Translations under genes and position numbers: made by a program
Notes under the pieces: model-generated
What the model saw: only the letters and a program-made list of their open reading frames with translations
Told to the model about the DNA's origin: nothing
The model's database searches: none
Assembly (NCBI RefSeq): GCF_000428985.1
Contig: NZ_AUAZ01000015.1
Coordinates: 49,280 to 113,279 of the forward strand
Direction of reading: 5' to 3'
Source of the DNA: Marinobacterium litorale DSM 23545
GTDB lineage: Bacteria > Pseudomonadota > Gammaproteobacteria > Pseudomonadales > Balneatricaceae
DNA length: 64,000 nucleotides
Shown: one piece after another, positions 43,160-51,885 of the stretch
Layout: each line of letters begins with the position of its first letter
Numbering within the stretch: the first letter of the stretch is position 1

Positions 43160-43915
43160 ATGCCAAGAGCTCTTTCTAAACGCGTTTCTCCTGCACCGAT
43201 CTACCTGCCCTTAATCGTTGCTATCGGTGCACAGTTACTTATCAGTGCTTTAAATCTGGATCGCCTCTTAGCTGACACGTTGTTTTCGCTGGAGGGCAAG
43301 CAATGGTTGCTGCGTGATCACTGGCTGTTTTCCGAGGTTTTGCACACCGGTGGTCGCCGGATCAGTGAGGCATTTCTGGGATTGATATGTCTCGCCTGGT
43401 TGAGCAGCGCTTATATCAAAGGCCTGCGCCCGTGGAGAAGAGCTTTAGGCTATCTGGTTTTCGCGCCGTTAACGGCGACCTTGCTGGTTTCTTCGCTCAA
43501 GCAGTTAACGGGTGTCGAGTGTCCCTGGAATCTGTCGGTTTACGGTGGCGATCAACCTTATATTCCCCTCTTGCAGGCGCTGTTTCAGTACGGCGACGGT
43601 GCATGTTTTCCGGCCGGGCATGCCAGTGCCGGTTATGCCTGGGTGGCTCTGTATTTCGCCGCCCTCGAGCTGAAGCCCGTATGGAAGTGGCGCTGTCTGG
43701 GCGGTGCATTGTTACTTGGTGTTCTCTTTGGGGTAACGCAGCAATTGCGTGGCGCTCACTTTTTATCGCATGATCTCTGGAGTCTTATCATTTGCTGGTA
43801 CGCTTCGGCGCTGTTAGCGCGGGTTATGTTGTGCCGGCGCATTGAAACCGGTGAGCAGCGCAGTGCCAATGGATTCCAGCTTGTCAAACAGACTGAAAGT
43901 ACTGGTGGCCGATGA
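43160..43915 (+). CDS. PAP2-family membrane phosphatase (LpxE/LpxT-like)
   Basis: 251 residues, about six transmembrane segments. PAP2 catalytic motifs: KQLTGVECPW (variant of KxxxxxxRP), FPAGHASAGYAW (PSGH type) and RGAHFLSHDLW (SRxxxxxHxxxD type). Inner-membrane phosphatase or phosphotransferase acting on lipid phosphates, perhaps lipid A. It overlaps the response regulator gene by 47 bp, and the same cluster ends with EptA, which supports a lipid A role by context. Confidence 0.9.
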   Translation: MPRALSKRVSPAPIYLPLIVAIGAQLLISALNLDRLLADTLFSLEGKQWLLRDHWLFSEVLHTGGRRISEAFLGLICLAWLSSAYIKGLRPWRRALGYLVFAPLTATLLVSSLKQLTGVECPWNLSVYGGDQPYIPLLQALFQYGDGACFPAGHASAGYAWVALYFAALELKPVWKWRCLGGALLLGVLFGVTQQLRGAHFLSHDLWSLIICWYASALLARVMLCRRIETGEQRSANGFQLVKQTESTGGR

Positions 43916-44573
43916 CGACCCGCAAATCCTTGAAGGACTGGTCGATTATCTGGAATGGCGTGACATTATTGTAGATTGCGCGCGGACCGGAGAGCAGGCG
44001 CTTAATCTGTGCCGTGATAATCGGTACGACGTGTTGGTGCTTGATGTCATGATGCCACGGCTGGATGGACGAGCCCTGTGTGAACAACTGCGCCGTGACG
44101 GTACCGCGACACCGATACTTTTCCTGACAGCGCTGGATACGCTGGAAGATAAGGTTCTGGGGTTTGAGGCGGGAGCCGATGATTACCTGGTTAAACCCTT
44201 CGCCATGGCAGAGCTGTTTTATCGGATCCAGGCGCTCAGTAAGCGTGTGTCGCGTCAGCAGTTGCGTCGGTTGGCCGTCGGCGAACTTGAACTGGATCTC
44301 GATACCCAGCAGGCAGTGCGTGCGGGCCAACGGCTCAATCTGACCCCTCAGGCTTTTCAGCTCCTGCATTACCTGGCCGCCCAGTCTCCCCGGCTGATCT
44401 CCCGGGCGGAGCTGGAGGATGTGCTCTGGGGCGATGAGCCGCCGGAAAGTGATGCACTTCGCTCTCTGATTTATCAGTTACGGCAAAAACTGGACAAACC
44501 CTTCCCTCAGCCAATGTTGAATACGCGACGGGGGCAGGGTATCTGTCTGCATAATCCGGGAGATGACCGTTGA
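43869..44573 (+). CDS. OmpR/PhoB-family response regulator
   Basis: 234 residues from ATG 43869. Receiver domain with acidic pocket in VLVADDDPQ, phospho-acceptor aspartate in VLVLDVMMPRLDG, and the conserved lysine in DDYLVKPFA; C-terminal winged helix (LTPQAFQLLHYLAAQSPRLISRAEL, RGQGI). Overlaps PAP2 upstream and the kinase downstream by 4 bp. Likely regulates the adjacent lipid A genes, in the way PmrA does. Confidence 0.94.
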   Translation: MDSSLSNRLKVLVADDDPQILEGLVDYLEWRDIIVDCARTGEQALNLCRDNRYDVLVLDVMMPRLDGRALCEQLRRDGTATPILFLTALDTLEDKVLGFEAGADDYLVKPFAMAELFYRIQALSKRVSRQQLRRLAVGELELDLDTQQAVRAGQRLNLTPQAFQLLHYLAAQSPRLISRAELEDVLWGDEPPESDALRSLIYQLRQKLDKPFPQPMLNTRRGQGICLHNPGDDR

Positions 44574-45811
44574 AGCGTAGCTTTACCAGCCGTCTGATCA
44601 GTACCGTGGGTATCTCCACGCTGGTGATAACCAGTCTTTATTGGTTGATCGGTTGGCACTATGTCGAGGAGCTCGAGAGCGGGCACCAGGAACGGGTGCT
44701 GGACTATATGGCTGAACGTTTCGACATGGTGGCGGCGGGGGAGCTGCCCGCGGAATCACTTCAGTTCATGGATATAGCCACGCTTTATAGCCGTGCGGAT
44801 AAACTGCCCGAATCACTGCGCCGGTACGCCGATCCGGTTGTTTTGGGGGTCTATGAGCCTGAGCCAAAGCAGCTATTGATGATCCGTGCGTCGCCGCGAA
44901 CCGGCGAGCCCTACTTCGTTCATATTGAGCACTTGGATCAGGTTTTGGTGTCGGAAGAGTCCGGCGCTTTCGAAGCGGCATTGGTTGTCGGCGGGATTCT
45001 GCTGTTTACGCTGGGCGCGATGGGATTAACGCTCACATTGGTGTGGTTTCAGACGCGCCCGGTCCGGGAGCTGACGCAGGCTGTTGCGGCGGTGGATCCC
45101 GCCAATCCGGGGATTGAGCCCCTGCCGCGTGATGACGATCTGGGCCGGATGTCGCGCCAAATCTCGGATCTACTGAGCCGTATCGCCGGGTTTATCGACC
45201 GGGAGCGCAATTTCACCCGCTTTGCCAGCCATGAGCTGCGATCACCGCTGATGGCGATGCGCAGCGCCGTTGACCTGTTACGCGAGTCGGGCGCTAATGA
45301 TCCAAGACAGCAGCGTGCTTTGGGTCGCATCGATATGGCCGTAGAGCGCATGTCCAGACTGGTGGAGGCGTTTCTCTGGCTCAGCCGTGAGCCTGGAAAT
45401 GACCCGAAAAGAGTTGTTGATAGTGCCACGCTTGATGAAGTGGTCCACCAGATCATCAGTTTGCATCCGGAGTTGGAGGCGCGGTTGGAGGTCAGGATCG
45501 GTACACCGATCCGCTGGCGTATCGACCCCTTTGTACTCTCGGTGATACTCGATAATTTGCTGCGTAATGCCCTGGACCACGGTGAGGGTGTGGTTGAACT
45601 GGATGCTGAAGTACAAGAGCTCCGGCTGGATAACCGGGTTGCGCAGAGATCGCTGAACACCAGTCACTTCGGGTATGGCTTGCAGATTGTTAAGCAGATG
45701 TGTGAGAGCGCCGGTTGTGAGTATCAAGCCGGGGAGGAGGCCGGGCACTATCGCACCCGGCTTGTTTTTCAGCCTGCGGGATCGGTAGCGGCAGACTGCA
45801 AAGCCAGCTGA
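44570..45811 (+). CDS. Sensor histidine kinase
   Basis: 413 residues. Transmembrane segments about 12-30 and 135-158, a ~100-residue periplasmic sensor between them, HAMP-like linker, H-box FASHELRSPLMAMRS with the phosphorylated histidine, N-box LDNLLRNALDHG, and a G2 box GYGLQIVKQM. The DxGxG (G1) box is replaced by LDNRVAQ, as in some other small kinases of this class. Partner of the preceding regulator. Its last 43 bp overlap the 3' end of eptA on the opposite strand. Confidence 0.92.
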   Translation: MKRSFTSRLISTVGISTLVITSLYWLIGWHYVEELESGHQERVLDYMAERFDMVAAGELPAESLQFMDIATLYSRADKLPESLRRYADPVVLGVYEPEPKQLLMIRASPRTGEPYFVHIEHLDQVLVSEESGAFEAALVVGGILLFTLGAMGLTLTLVWFQTRPVRELTQAVAAVDPANPGIEPLPRDDDLGRMSRQISDLLSRIAGFIDRERNFTRFASHELRSPLMAMRSAVDLLRESGANDPRQQRALGRIDMAVERMSRLVEAFLWLSREPGNDPKRVVDSATLDEVVHQIISLHPELEARLEVRIGTPIRWRIDPFVLSVILDNLLRNALDHGEGVVELDAEVQELRLDNRVAQRSLNTSHFGYGLQIVKQMCESAGCEYQAGEEAGHYRTRLVFQPAGSVAADCKAS

Positions 45812-47460
45812 CTGTCGCCCTCCCGGCAGGGCGCGAAGAGATCAAGCTCGGGGCGGTAGACCTGAGTCGCTACGTTCATCAGTCCCAGAATCGAGTGGGG
45901 CAGGTTATCCTGGCTCAGCGGGGTATTGACCTGTTCGTTCAGACAGCTCTGCTCAATGCCACGGCTGCGCCTGAAATCCCGGGATGACCAGAAAATCATC
46001 GGGACGTGCTTTTGCGCCTCCGGTGCCAACAGCCAGGGCATGCCATGCAGGAAAACGTTGTTTTCGCCCAATGATTCACCGTGATCGGACAGATAGAGCA
46101 TGGCGGTGTTGTAACTTTCGTCCTTCTGCTTCAGGTAGTTGATAACCTGCGCCAGAAAGGCATCCGTGTAGAGAATCGTATTGTCGTAGGCGTTAATGAT
46201 CTCTTCGCTGGCGCAGTTCTGGAGTTCGCTGCTTGAGCAGACCGGTGTGAAATGCTTGAACGATTGAGGCACTCGCTTGTAGTACGCCGGTCCGTGGCTG
46301 CCTTTTTGATGCAGGACAATCAGTTTAGGGCCCTGGCTGCGGGCGAGGAACTGATCAAGACCATTAAGCATGCCCGCGTCGAAACATTCCTGACCCAGAC
46401 AGTCCCCGGGCGTGGCAAACTGAGCCGTCTCCTCGGACGGGATTCTTGCGCAGATTCCCTTGCAACCCGAGTTGTTTTCCCGCCAGAGTAGGCTCACGTG
46501 AGCGGTTTTAAGGATATCCAGCACATTACTCTGATAACGGGCTGCCGAGTCATCAAACTGCGCGCGCCCCATCAATGAAAACATACAGGGCAGAGAAACA
46601 GCGGTGCTGGTTCCGCAGGATTCCACCTGGCGAAAACTGAGCACCTGCTCGTGTGCGAGCGCTGGATTGGTTTCCCGGGTATATCCGTTCAGGGAAAAAT
46701 GATCGGCTCGCGCCGTTTCGCCAACCACCACAATCATCAGGTCCTGCTTCATCTGCTTGTCGGTGTGCAGCAGAGGAGACTCAATCCGGTGGGCATCGTC
46801 ACCCAGCCTCTCAAACGGCCGATCTGAAGGCTCATAGGCGCCGGCCAGATAACGGGTTCCGTAGTAGAGATAGTTGGACGGTACGGCGAGATTGCGGATT
46901 TCGCGATGGTTACGGAACAGTGAGGAGTACTCCTTATACAGTAAGCCGGCATTCAGTCCGATGATGGCGAGGCATGCGAAGACATTGGCAATTTGCTGCA
47001 GGGCCAGCCGGCCTTTTGAGACCGTTTTGATTGGCAGTACTGCGAAAACCGCTGCAGGGAGAAGGCCGGTCAGCAGCAGCTGGAGAATCAGTCCGGAGCT
47101 GATCAGCTCACCCGCTTCCGCCATGTCGGTCTGAAATAGGTTTTGAACCATGCTCTTGTCGACGACGATGCCGTAACTCTGCATGAAGTAGCTGATAGCA
47201 CTGGAGCCGATAATCAGACTCAGCGCCACTGGCTTGATCAGCGTACGCCAGCTAAGGCTCCCGAGAAAAAGCTGCAAAACGGCAAACAGAAAGCTGAAAA
47301 AGGCGATTGCAAACCCCCAGCGTTTGAAGTCGCTTGGGTAGGGTTGTTCAAGAATCAGTTGCCAGAGCGGGCCGTTGTAAACAAGCACAAGCAGTGCAGT
47401 CAGCAGAGCCGAGTAGGCAAGCGGCGAAACAGCGGGCAACGAACGAGTAGCTTTGATCAC
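45769..47460 (-). CDS. eptA: Lipid A phosphoethanolamine transferase
   Basis: 563 residues. Five N-terminal transmembrane segments, then a periplasmic alkaline-phosphatase-type domain: MIVVVGETARADHFSLNGY (metal-binding glutamate and catalytic Thr/Ser region), SCGTSTAVSLPCMFS with the nucleophilic threonine, LYLSDHGESLGENNVFLHGMP with the zinc ligands. Adds phosphoethanolamine to lipid A, lowering the charge attracted by cationic peptides and polymyxin. Faces the two-component genes, its probable regulators; its own promoter lies next to the palindrome array. Confidence 0.95.
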   Translation of the reverse strand: MIKATRSLPAVSPLAYSALLTALLVLVYNGPLWQLILEQPYPSDFKRWGFAIAFFSFLFAVLQLFLGSLSWRTLIKPVALSLIIGSSAISYFMQSYGIVVDKSMVQNLFQTDMAEAGELISSGLILQLLLTGLLPAAVFAVLPIKTVSKGRLALQQIANVFACLAIIGLNAGLLYKEYSSLFRNHREIRNLAVPSNYLYYGTRYLAGAYEPSDRPFERLGDDAHRIESPLLHTDKQMKQDLMIVVVGETARADHFSLNGYTRETNPALAHEQVLSFRQVESCGTSTAVSLPCMFSLMGRAQFDDSAARYQSNVLDILKTAHVSLLWRENNSGCKGICARIPSEETAQFATPGDCLGQECFDAGMLNGLDQFLARSQGPKLIVLHQKGSHGPAYYKRVPQSFKHFTPVCSSSELQNCASEEIINAYDNTILYTDAFLAQVINYLKQKDESYNTAMLYLSDHGESLGENNVFLHGMPWLLAPEAQKHVPMIFWSSRDFRRSRGIEQSCLNEQVNTPLSQDNLPHSILGLMNVATQVYRPELDLFAPCREGDSQLALQSAATDPAG

Positions 47461-47563
47461 CGGAGATAACTCTTGGTTGTATTGAAAAGAGACACAGTCT
47501 ACGGCGTGCTCTGTGAGGTGAACGTGAAAGGCGAAAAATGGGAAAGAAATCGAGCGTATAAAA

Positions 47564-47676
47564 TCAAAATTGAATTTTGAAATATCCGGGAATCATCAAA
47601 ATTAAAAAATGATAATTTGACTAATCATCAGAATTAAATATTGATTATTAGCTTTTTATTCAAAATTAAATTTTGA
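47564..47676. repeat. Four 17-bp palindromes at exact 32-bp spacing
   Basis: Copies start at 47564, 47596, 47628 and 47660. Copies 1 and 4 are perfect palindromes, TCAAAATT-n-AATTTTGA; copy 2 keeps the left arm (TCAAAATTAAAAAATGA) and copy 3 differs at two positions (TCAGAATTAAATATTGA). The 15-bp gaps are AT-rich and unrelated. Thirty-two bp is three helical turns, so all copies face the same side of DNA. The array lies in a 503-bp gap that holds no gene, 104 bp upstream of eptA and 288 bp upstream of ftsA. A binding array for a dimeric DNA-binding protein is the simplest reading. Confidence 0.85.
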
Positions 47677-47963
47677 TATTTTGTTTAGAAAATGACATGA
47701 AAGTTTTTTGACTGCTTAATTAGAGAGCGGCAAAAGTTTTCACCTTCGGGGAATCTAGTTTTTTGAAATACAACGTTTTTACCCTTTAGAACGGCAAATA
47801 GCTGCCGATAACATCCCTTATGTGGCTGTTGATTTTTTAATCAGTGCTGCGCAATACTTGCTCCTAACGACCTGTCGAGAACTGTTTTATCTGGCTGGCC
47901 CATAAATTGCTAGATATTCAGAAGAACTTAATTCTCAGGGTCATTTCTGATTCCCGGACACGG

Positions 47964-49232
47964 ATGACAATGACGATCGCAAACAACATGATAGTCGCAC
48001 TTGATATCGGTACATCGAAAGTGGTGTGTCTGGTCGGTGAGATCACGCCGGGTGGCGATATCGAAATCGTTGGTTTCAGCTCTCAGCCTTCGCAGGGGCT
48101 CAAGCGCGGTGTAGTCGTTAATATCGAGTCCACTGTGGCGGCTATACAGCGGGCGGTGGAAGAGGCCGAGTTGATGGCCGGCTGCAAGATCCATTCGGTG
48201 ACCGTTGGCATCGCCGGCAGTCATATCGGTAGCATGAACTCCCATGGCATCGTGGCTGTGCGTGATCGCGAAGTAAACGACTACGACCTTGAGCGGGTGA
48301 TTGATGCGGCCCGTGCCGTGGCGATTCCGGCCGATCAGAAGATTCTCCATATCCTGCCCCAGGAGTACCTGATTGATAATCAGGAAGGTATTCGCGAACC
48401 GCTTGGCATGTCCGGGGTCCGCCTGGAGGCCAAGGTCCACCTGGTTACCGGATCGATCAACTCGATTCAGAATATCGAGAAATGCATTCGCCGCTGCGGA
48501 CTGGAAGTGGACGCGGTGGTACTTGAACAGCTTGCCTCCAGCGAAGCGGTGCTGACCGATGACGAGAAGGACTTGGGGGTGTGCATGGTGGATATCGGTG
48601 GTGGAACCACTGATATTGCTATTTATACCCACGGTGCGATTCGACACACCGCCGTGATTCCTATTGCCGGTGATCAGGTTACCAACGATATCGCCATGGC
48701 GTTGCGCACCCCCAGCGTTAATGCCGAGCAGCTCAAGATCAAGTACGCCTGCGCGCTGGCTCAGCTGACCCAGGCTGATGAGGTGATCAAGGTGCCCAGT
48801 GTCGGCGACCGCCCGGCGCGGGATCTGTCCCGTCAGGCATTGGCTGAAGTGGTTGAGCCGCGTTACGAGGAGTTGTTCAACCTGGTGCAGGCTGAGCTGC
48901 GCCGCTCCGGCTTCGAGGATCTGGTGGCGGGCGGCATTGTACTGACAGGCGGCACTTCCAAAATGGAGGGCGCCGTGGAGCTCGCCGAGGAAATATTCCA
49001 TATGCCGGTCAGGCTCTCGCGGCCCCGCGGTGTGCGCGGCATGGAAGAGCTGCTGAGTAACCCGATCTATGCCACCGCAATTGGTCTGCTGCACTACGCC
49101 CGTGAGGCTGAAGGTGCCGTGGAGAGTGACCCGCTGGCGGCCCGCACGCCCGAGGAGCTGGATGCCGGGCGTGGCATGGAGTTTCCGGCACTGTTCGGCC
49201 GGATGAAGGCCTGGTTACAGGGCAACTTTTAA
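47964..49232 (+). CDS. ftsA: Cell division protein FtsA
   Basis: 422 residues from ATG 47964 (a TTG at 47907 is a poor alternative). Actin-like fold: NMIVALDIGTSKVVCLVGE (phosphate 1), a 1C insertion in residues about 85-165, MVDIGGGTTDIAIY (phosphate 2), VLTGGTSKMEGAVELA (adenosine) and a C-terminal amphipathic helix FGRMKAWLQGNF that binds the membrane. Tethers FtsZ to the inner membrane. No ftsQ or mur gene precedes it here. Confidence 0.97.
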   Translation: MTMTIANNMIVALDIGTSKVVCLVGEITPGGDIEIVGFSSQPSQGLKRGVVVNIESTVAAIQRAVEEAELMAGCKIHSVTVGIAGSHIGSMNSHGIVAVRDREVNDYDLERVIDAARAVAIPADQKILHILPQEYLIDNQEGIREPLGMSGVRLEAKVHLVTGSINSIQNIEKCIRRCGLEVDAVVLEQLASSEAVLTDDEKDLGVCMVDIGGGTTDIAIYTHGAIRHTAVIPIAGDQVTNDIAMALRTPSVNAEQLKIKYACALAQLTQADEVIKVPSVGDRPARDLSRQALAEVVEPRYEELFNLVQAELRRSGFEDLVAGGIVLTGGTSKMEGAVELAEEIFHMPVRLSRPRGVRGMEELLSNPIYATAIGLLHYAREAEGAVESDPLAARTPEELDAGRGMEFPALFGRMKAWLQGNF

Positions 49233-49246
49233 AAGAATGATTTTTA

Positions 49247-49263
49247 ACGCCCGTTTTGGGCGT
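49247..49263. other. Hairpin in ftsA-ftsZ intergenic region
   Basis: ACGCCC-GTTTT-GGGCGT, a 6-bp perfect stem, 15 bases after the ftsA stop. Without a T run it is unlikely to terminate; it may protect or separate the ftsZ part of the message, which needs higher expression. Confidence 0.45.
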
Positions 49264-49330
49264 GACCCAAGAAAAATGCAGAAAGACCCGGCATAGATCG
49301 GGCAGTGAAAAACCTGGAAGGAGAAGAGCA

Positions 49331-50518
49331 ATGTTTGAGCTGGTTGATAGCGTACCGCAGAGTGCAGTTATCAAGGTTGTTGGTGTTGGCGGTGGCGGCG
49401 GCAATGCCGTGGACCACATGGTGAGCTCGGAAGTGGAAGGGGTGGAGTTCATCTGCGCCAACACCGACGCTCAGGCACTGAGCAAACTTGCTGCCCGTAC
49501 GGTACTTCATATTGGTGGTGAACTGACCAAGGGTCTGGGAGCCGGGGCTAATCCGGAAGTGGGGCGCTCGGCGGCGCTGGAAGATCGTGATCGCATCGCC
49601 GAGGCACTTTCCGGTGCCGATATGGTGTTTATCACCGCGGGTATGGGCGGTGGTACCGGTACCGGAGCCGCGCCTATCGTGGCCGAAGTGGCCCGTGAAA
49701 TGGGCATCCTGACCGTTGCTGTGGTGACGCGCCCGTTCCCGTTTGAAGGTCGCAAGCGCATGAAAGTGGCCGATCAGGGAATTCGTGAGCTGCAGGAAAG
49801 CGTTGACTCACTGATCATCATTCCCAATGAAAAACTGCTGCCGGTACTGGGTAAGAACTGCAGCCTGCTGCAGGCATTCGGTACCGCCAATGACGTGCTC
49901 AAGGGCGCGGTGCAGGGCATTGCTGATCTGATTATCCGTCCGGGGATGATCAACGTGGACTTTGCCGACGTGCGCACGGTCATGTCCGAGATGGGTATGG
50001 CGATGATGGGTACAGGTTCTGCGCGGGGCGAGGAGCGTGCACGCGAGGCCACCGAAGCGGCGATTAACAGCCCGCTGTTGGAAGATGTGGATCTCAAGGG
50101 AGCCAGTGGCATCCTGGTCAACATCACGGCCGGTATGGATCTGGGGCTGGGCGAGTTCTCCGAGATCGGTGATCTGGTTGAAGAGTACGCGTCTGAAAAC
50201 GCCACCATCGTTGTCGGTACCGTTATCGACCCGGATATGAGCGAAGAGCTGAAAGTGACTGTTGTGGCGACCGGTCTGGCCAAGGCGCGTACCGAAGAGG
50301 TGCGTGTGGCCAATGGCGGCACGACTACCAAGGCGCGTGCAACTCAGGGCTCAACTACCGATTTTTCGCAGATGGAGCTGCCCACTGTGATGCGTAACCG
50401 CCAGAGCGATGAGCGTACGGCGAAACCCGAAGTGGAACCTGCGGAGGTGAAGCGCACCGGTACCGATGATATGGATTTTCTGGATATCCCCGCGTTCCTG
50501 CGTCGTCAGGCGGACTGA
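49331..50518 (+). CDS. ftsZ: Cell division protein FtsZ
   Basis: 395 residues from ATG 49331 with AAGGAG upstream. Tubulin-like GTPase: VGVGGGGGNAVDHM, signature GMGGGTGTGAAP, synergy loop NVDFADVRTVM, a variable linker, and the C-terminal peptide DDMDFLDIPAFLRRQAD for FtsA/ZipA binding. Polymerises into the Z ring. It is followed by a terminator, not by lpxC as in the usual cluster. Confidence 0.98.
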   Translation: MFELVDSVPQSAVIKVVGVGGGGGNAVDHMVSSEVEGVEFICANTDAQALSKLAARTVLHIGGELTKGLGAGANPEVGRSAALEDRDRIAEALSGADMVFITAGMGGGTGTGAAPIVAEVAREMGILTVAVVTRPFPFEGRKRMKVADQGIRELQESVDSLIIIPNEKLLPVLGKNCSLLQAFGTANDVLKGAVQGIADLIIRPGMINVDFADVRTVMSEMGMAMMGTGSARGEERAREATEAAINSPLLEDVDLKGASGILVNITAGMDLGLGEFSEIGDLVEEYASENATIVVGTVIDPDMSEELKVTVVATGLAKARTEEVRVANGGTTTKARATQGSTTDFSQMELPTVMRNRQSDERTAKPEVEPAEVKRTGTDDMDFLDIPAFLRRQAD

Positions 50519-50565
50519 AAAGACACTCTACCTAACTGAAACGGTTTGAAAAACCGTCCAGGTTT

Positions 50566-50601
50566 CCCGCCTGATTTCTGCATTTTTCAGGCGGGTTTTT
50601 T
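50566..50601 (+). terminator. Rho-independent terminator after ftsZ
   Basis: CCCGCCTGA and TCAGGCGGG form a 9-bp stem around a 12-base loop, followed by TTTTTT. It overlaps the last bases of the convergent gene, whose stop is at 50587. Confidence 0.93.
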
Positions 50602-51705
50602 CTTCCTGTTGGACAGCAGCAGTGTCGCCTGCAGGCGGCTGCGTCCAAATCGAGCCATTGCTCTATACTCTTCGTGGGTTAGCGGGACATCAATGTAATC
50701 GGTCTCGCTATGCCAGGGCTCGCGTTCGAAGTCCGGGTCGCTGATGTAGATATAGCGCTCGTCGGCACCGGTAATCATAACCCAGTGCGGTGCTCGGTTG
50801 CGGTTCAGCCGCCAGGTACTGATCAGCGTAATGCCCACCGCGCCATCGGCCAACGCCGCCAGCAATTCGACGGGGGGCAGTTCGCGCTCATTGAGCGCCA
50901 CGTCGGTTTCCTCCAGCTCAGCCAGATAATCCGCGTGTACCAGCTCAATGACTGTTTTTTTCTCCGGGTCACGCACGCTGTCGATAAAGGGTGTGCCTGA
51001 AGGTGTAACAAATAGACTTACGTCCACACCCCGTCGCCAGGCGCTCAGTGCCAGCCCATGAGGTGAGCAGCCCCCGTGTCCTGACGTCATATATACCGTG
51101 GTAGCTTCACGCCAGATTCTTAACTCCTCTGTGCGACTCATTTCTCGCTCGGGATCGAGACGGCCCAGCGCCATCAGCAGGCAGGCGGGCCCGCAGGTAA
51201 ATGGCGTGGTCTGCTCATAGTAACGGGTCTTTGGCGTGGGCCCCGTGGCCTGGCGGCGGATTGTCTTCTCCATGCGCCAGGCATCGCTACCATCTTCGTA
51301 ATATGCACTGATTCGACCAAAACGATGAAATCCGGAACGCTCATAGAGCCTGACCGCAGCAGTGTTATTAACACTGACTTCAAGACGCATAAATGCGCAT
51401 TCACGGGCTCGTGCGCTGCGTTCCGCTGAGTCCAGCAGCGCACCGGACACTCCCTTTCCACGCCACTGGGGACGGATGGCGATGGAGTAGAGCCTGGCCA
51501 GGTTGGTGCCCGATCGATAAAGCACCAGCGCATAGCCGGCGAGTTCAGCCCCGCTATCGGCTACCAGCAGCTCGGCATGCTCCGAACGTAACATATGGCT
51601 GAGGCTGCGCCGCGACAGTCGGTCGCCGGAAAAACAGCTTTGTTCCAGGTCGCAGAGTGCGTTCAGGTCTTCCCGTTGTGCGGCGCGTATCAAGAGTGTG
51701 TTCAT
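50587..51705 (-). CDS. GNAT acetyltransferase fused to C39-like peptidase
   Basis: 372 residues from ATG 51705; the open frame continues 1.1 kb further upstream into the divergent gene but that part is not this protein. N-terminal RimI-type GNAT (about 1-150): SIAIRPQWRGKGVSGALLDSAERSARA binds acetyl-CoA, NNTAAVRLYERSGFHRFGRI. C-terminal peptidase C39-like domain (about 160-360): YYEQTTPFTCGPACLLMAL with the catalytic cysteine, RAPHWVMITGADERYIYISDPD with His and Asp. Divergent from the RimK-like gene, 180 bp apart, a conserved pairing in gammaproteobacteria; substrate unknown. Confidence 0.9.
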   Translation of the reverse strand: MNTLLIRAAQREDLNALCDLEQSCFSGDRLSRRSLSHMLRSEHAELLVADSGAELAGYALVLYRSGTNLARLYSIAIRPQWRGKGVSGALLDSAERSARARECAFMRLEVSVNNTAAVRLYERSGFHRFGRISAYYEDGSDAWRMEKTIRRQATGPTPKTRYYEQTTPFTCGPACLLMALGRLDPEREMSRTEELRIWREATTVYMTSGHGGCSPHGLALSAWRRGVDVSLFVTPSGTPFIDSVRDPEKKTVIELVHADYLAELEETDVALNERELPPVELLAALADGAVGITLISTWRLNRNRAPHWVMITGADERYIYISDPDFEREPWHSETDYIDVPLTHEEYRAMARFGRSRLQATLLLSNRKKKPA

Positions 51706-51885
51706 GGCATCTTCGGCGGTGGCTTCTCTGCGGATGCTACACCGGTGTCGCTGGAAAAAGCTATGCTGATTTACAGCGGTAAACAGAGAAAAAATATGTT
51801 GTAGAAGGGATAGGAGCGCTGGCGTATCAGGCGCATACTGGCGCCGAAAATTGCAGCGGCCGGTACTGTTCAGGAGAGACGACGC

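Noticed and set aside
44570..45811. Inactive histidine kinase because the DxGxG box is missing
   Set aside because: H, N and G2 boxes are intact, and other small sensor kinases are known to carry a similar NRV-type variant, so loss of activity cannot be claimed.
47564..47676. CRISPR array
   Set aside because: Repeats are only 17 bp with 15-bp AT-rich gaps, there are just four units and no cas genes; the sites are palindromes, which points to protein binding.
47928..49094. 388-codon frame antisense to ftsA
   Set aside because: Mirror of strong FtsA coding; no domain and no ribosome site.
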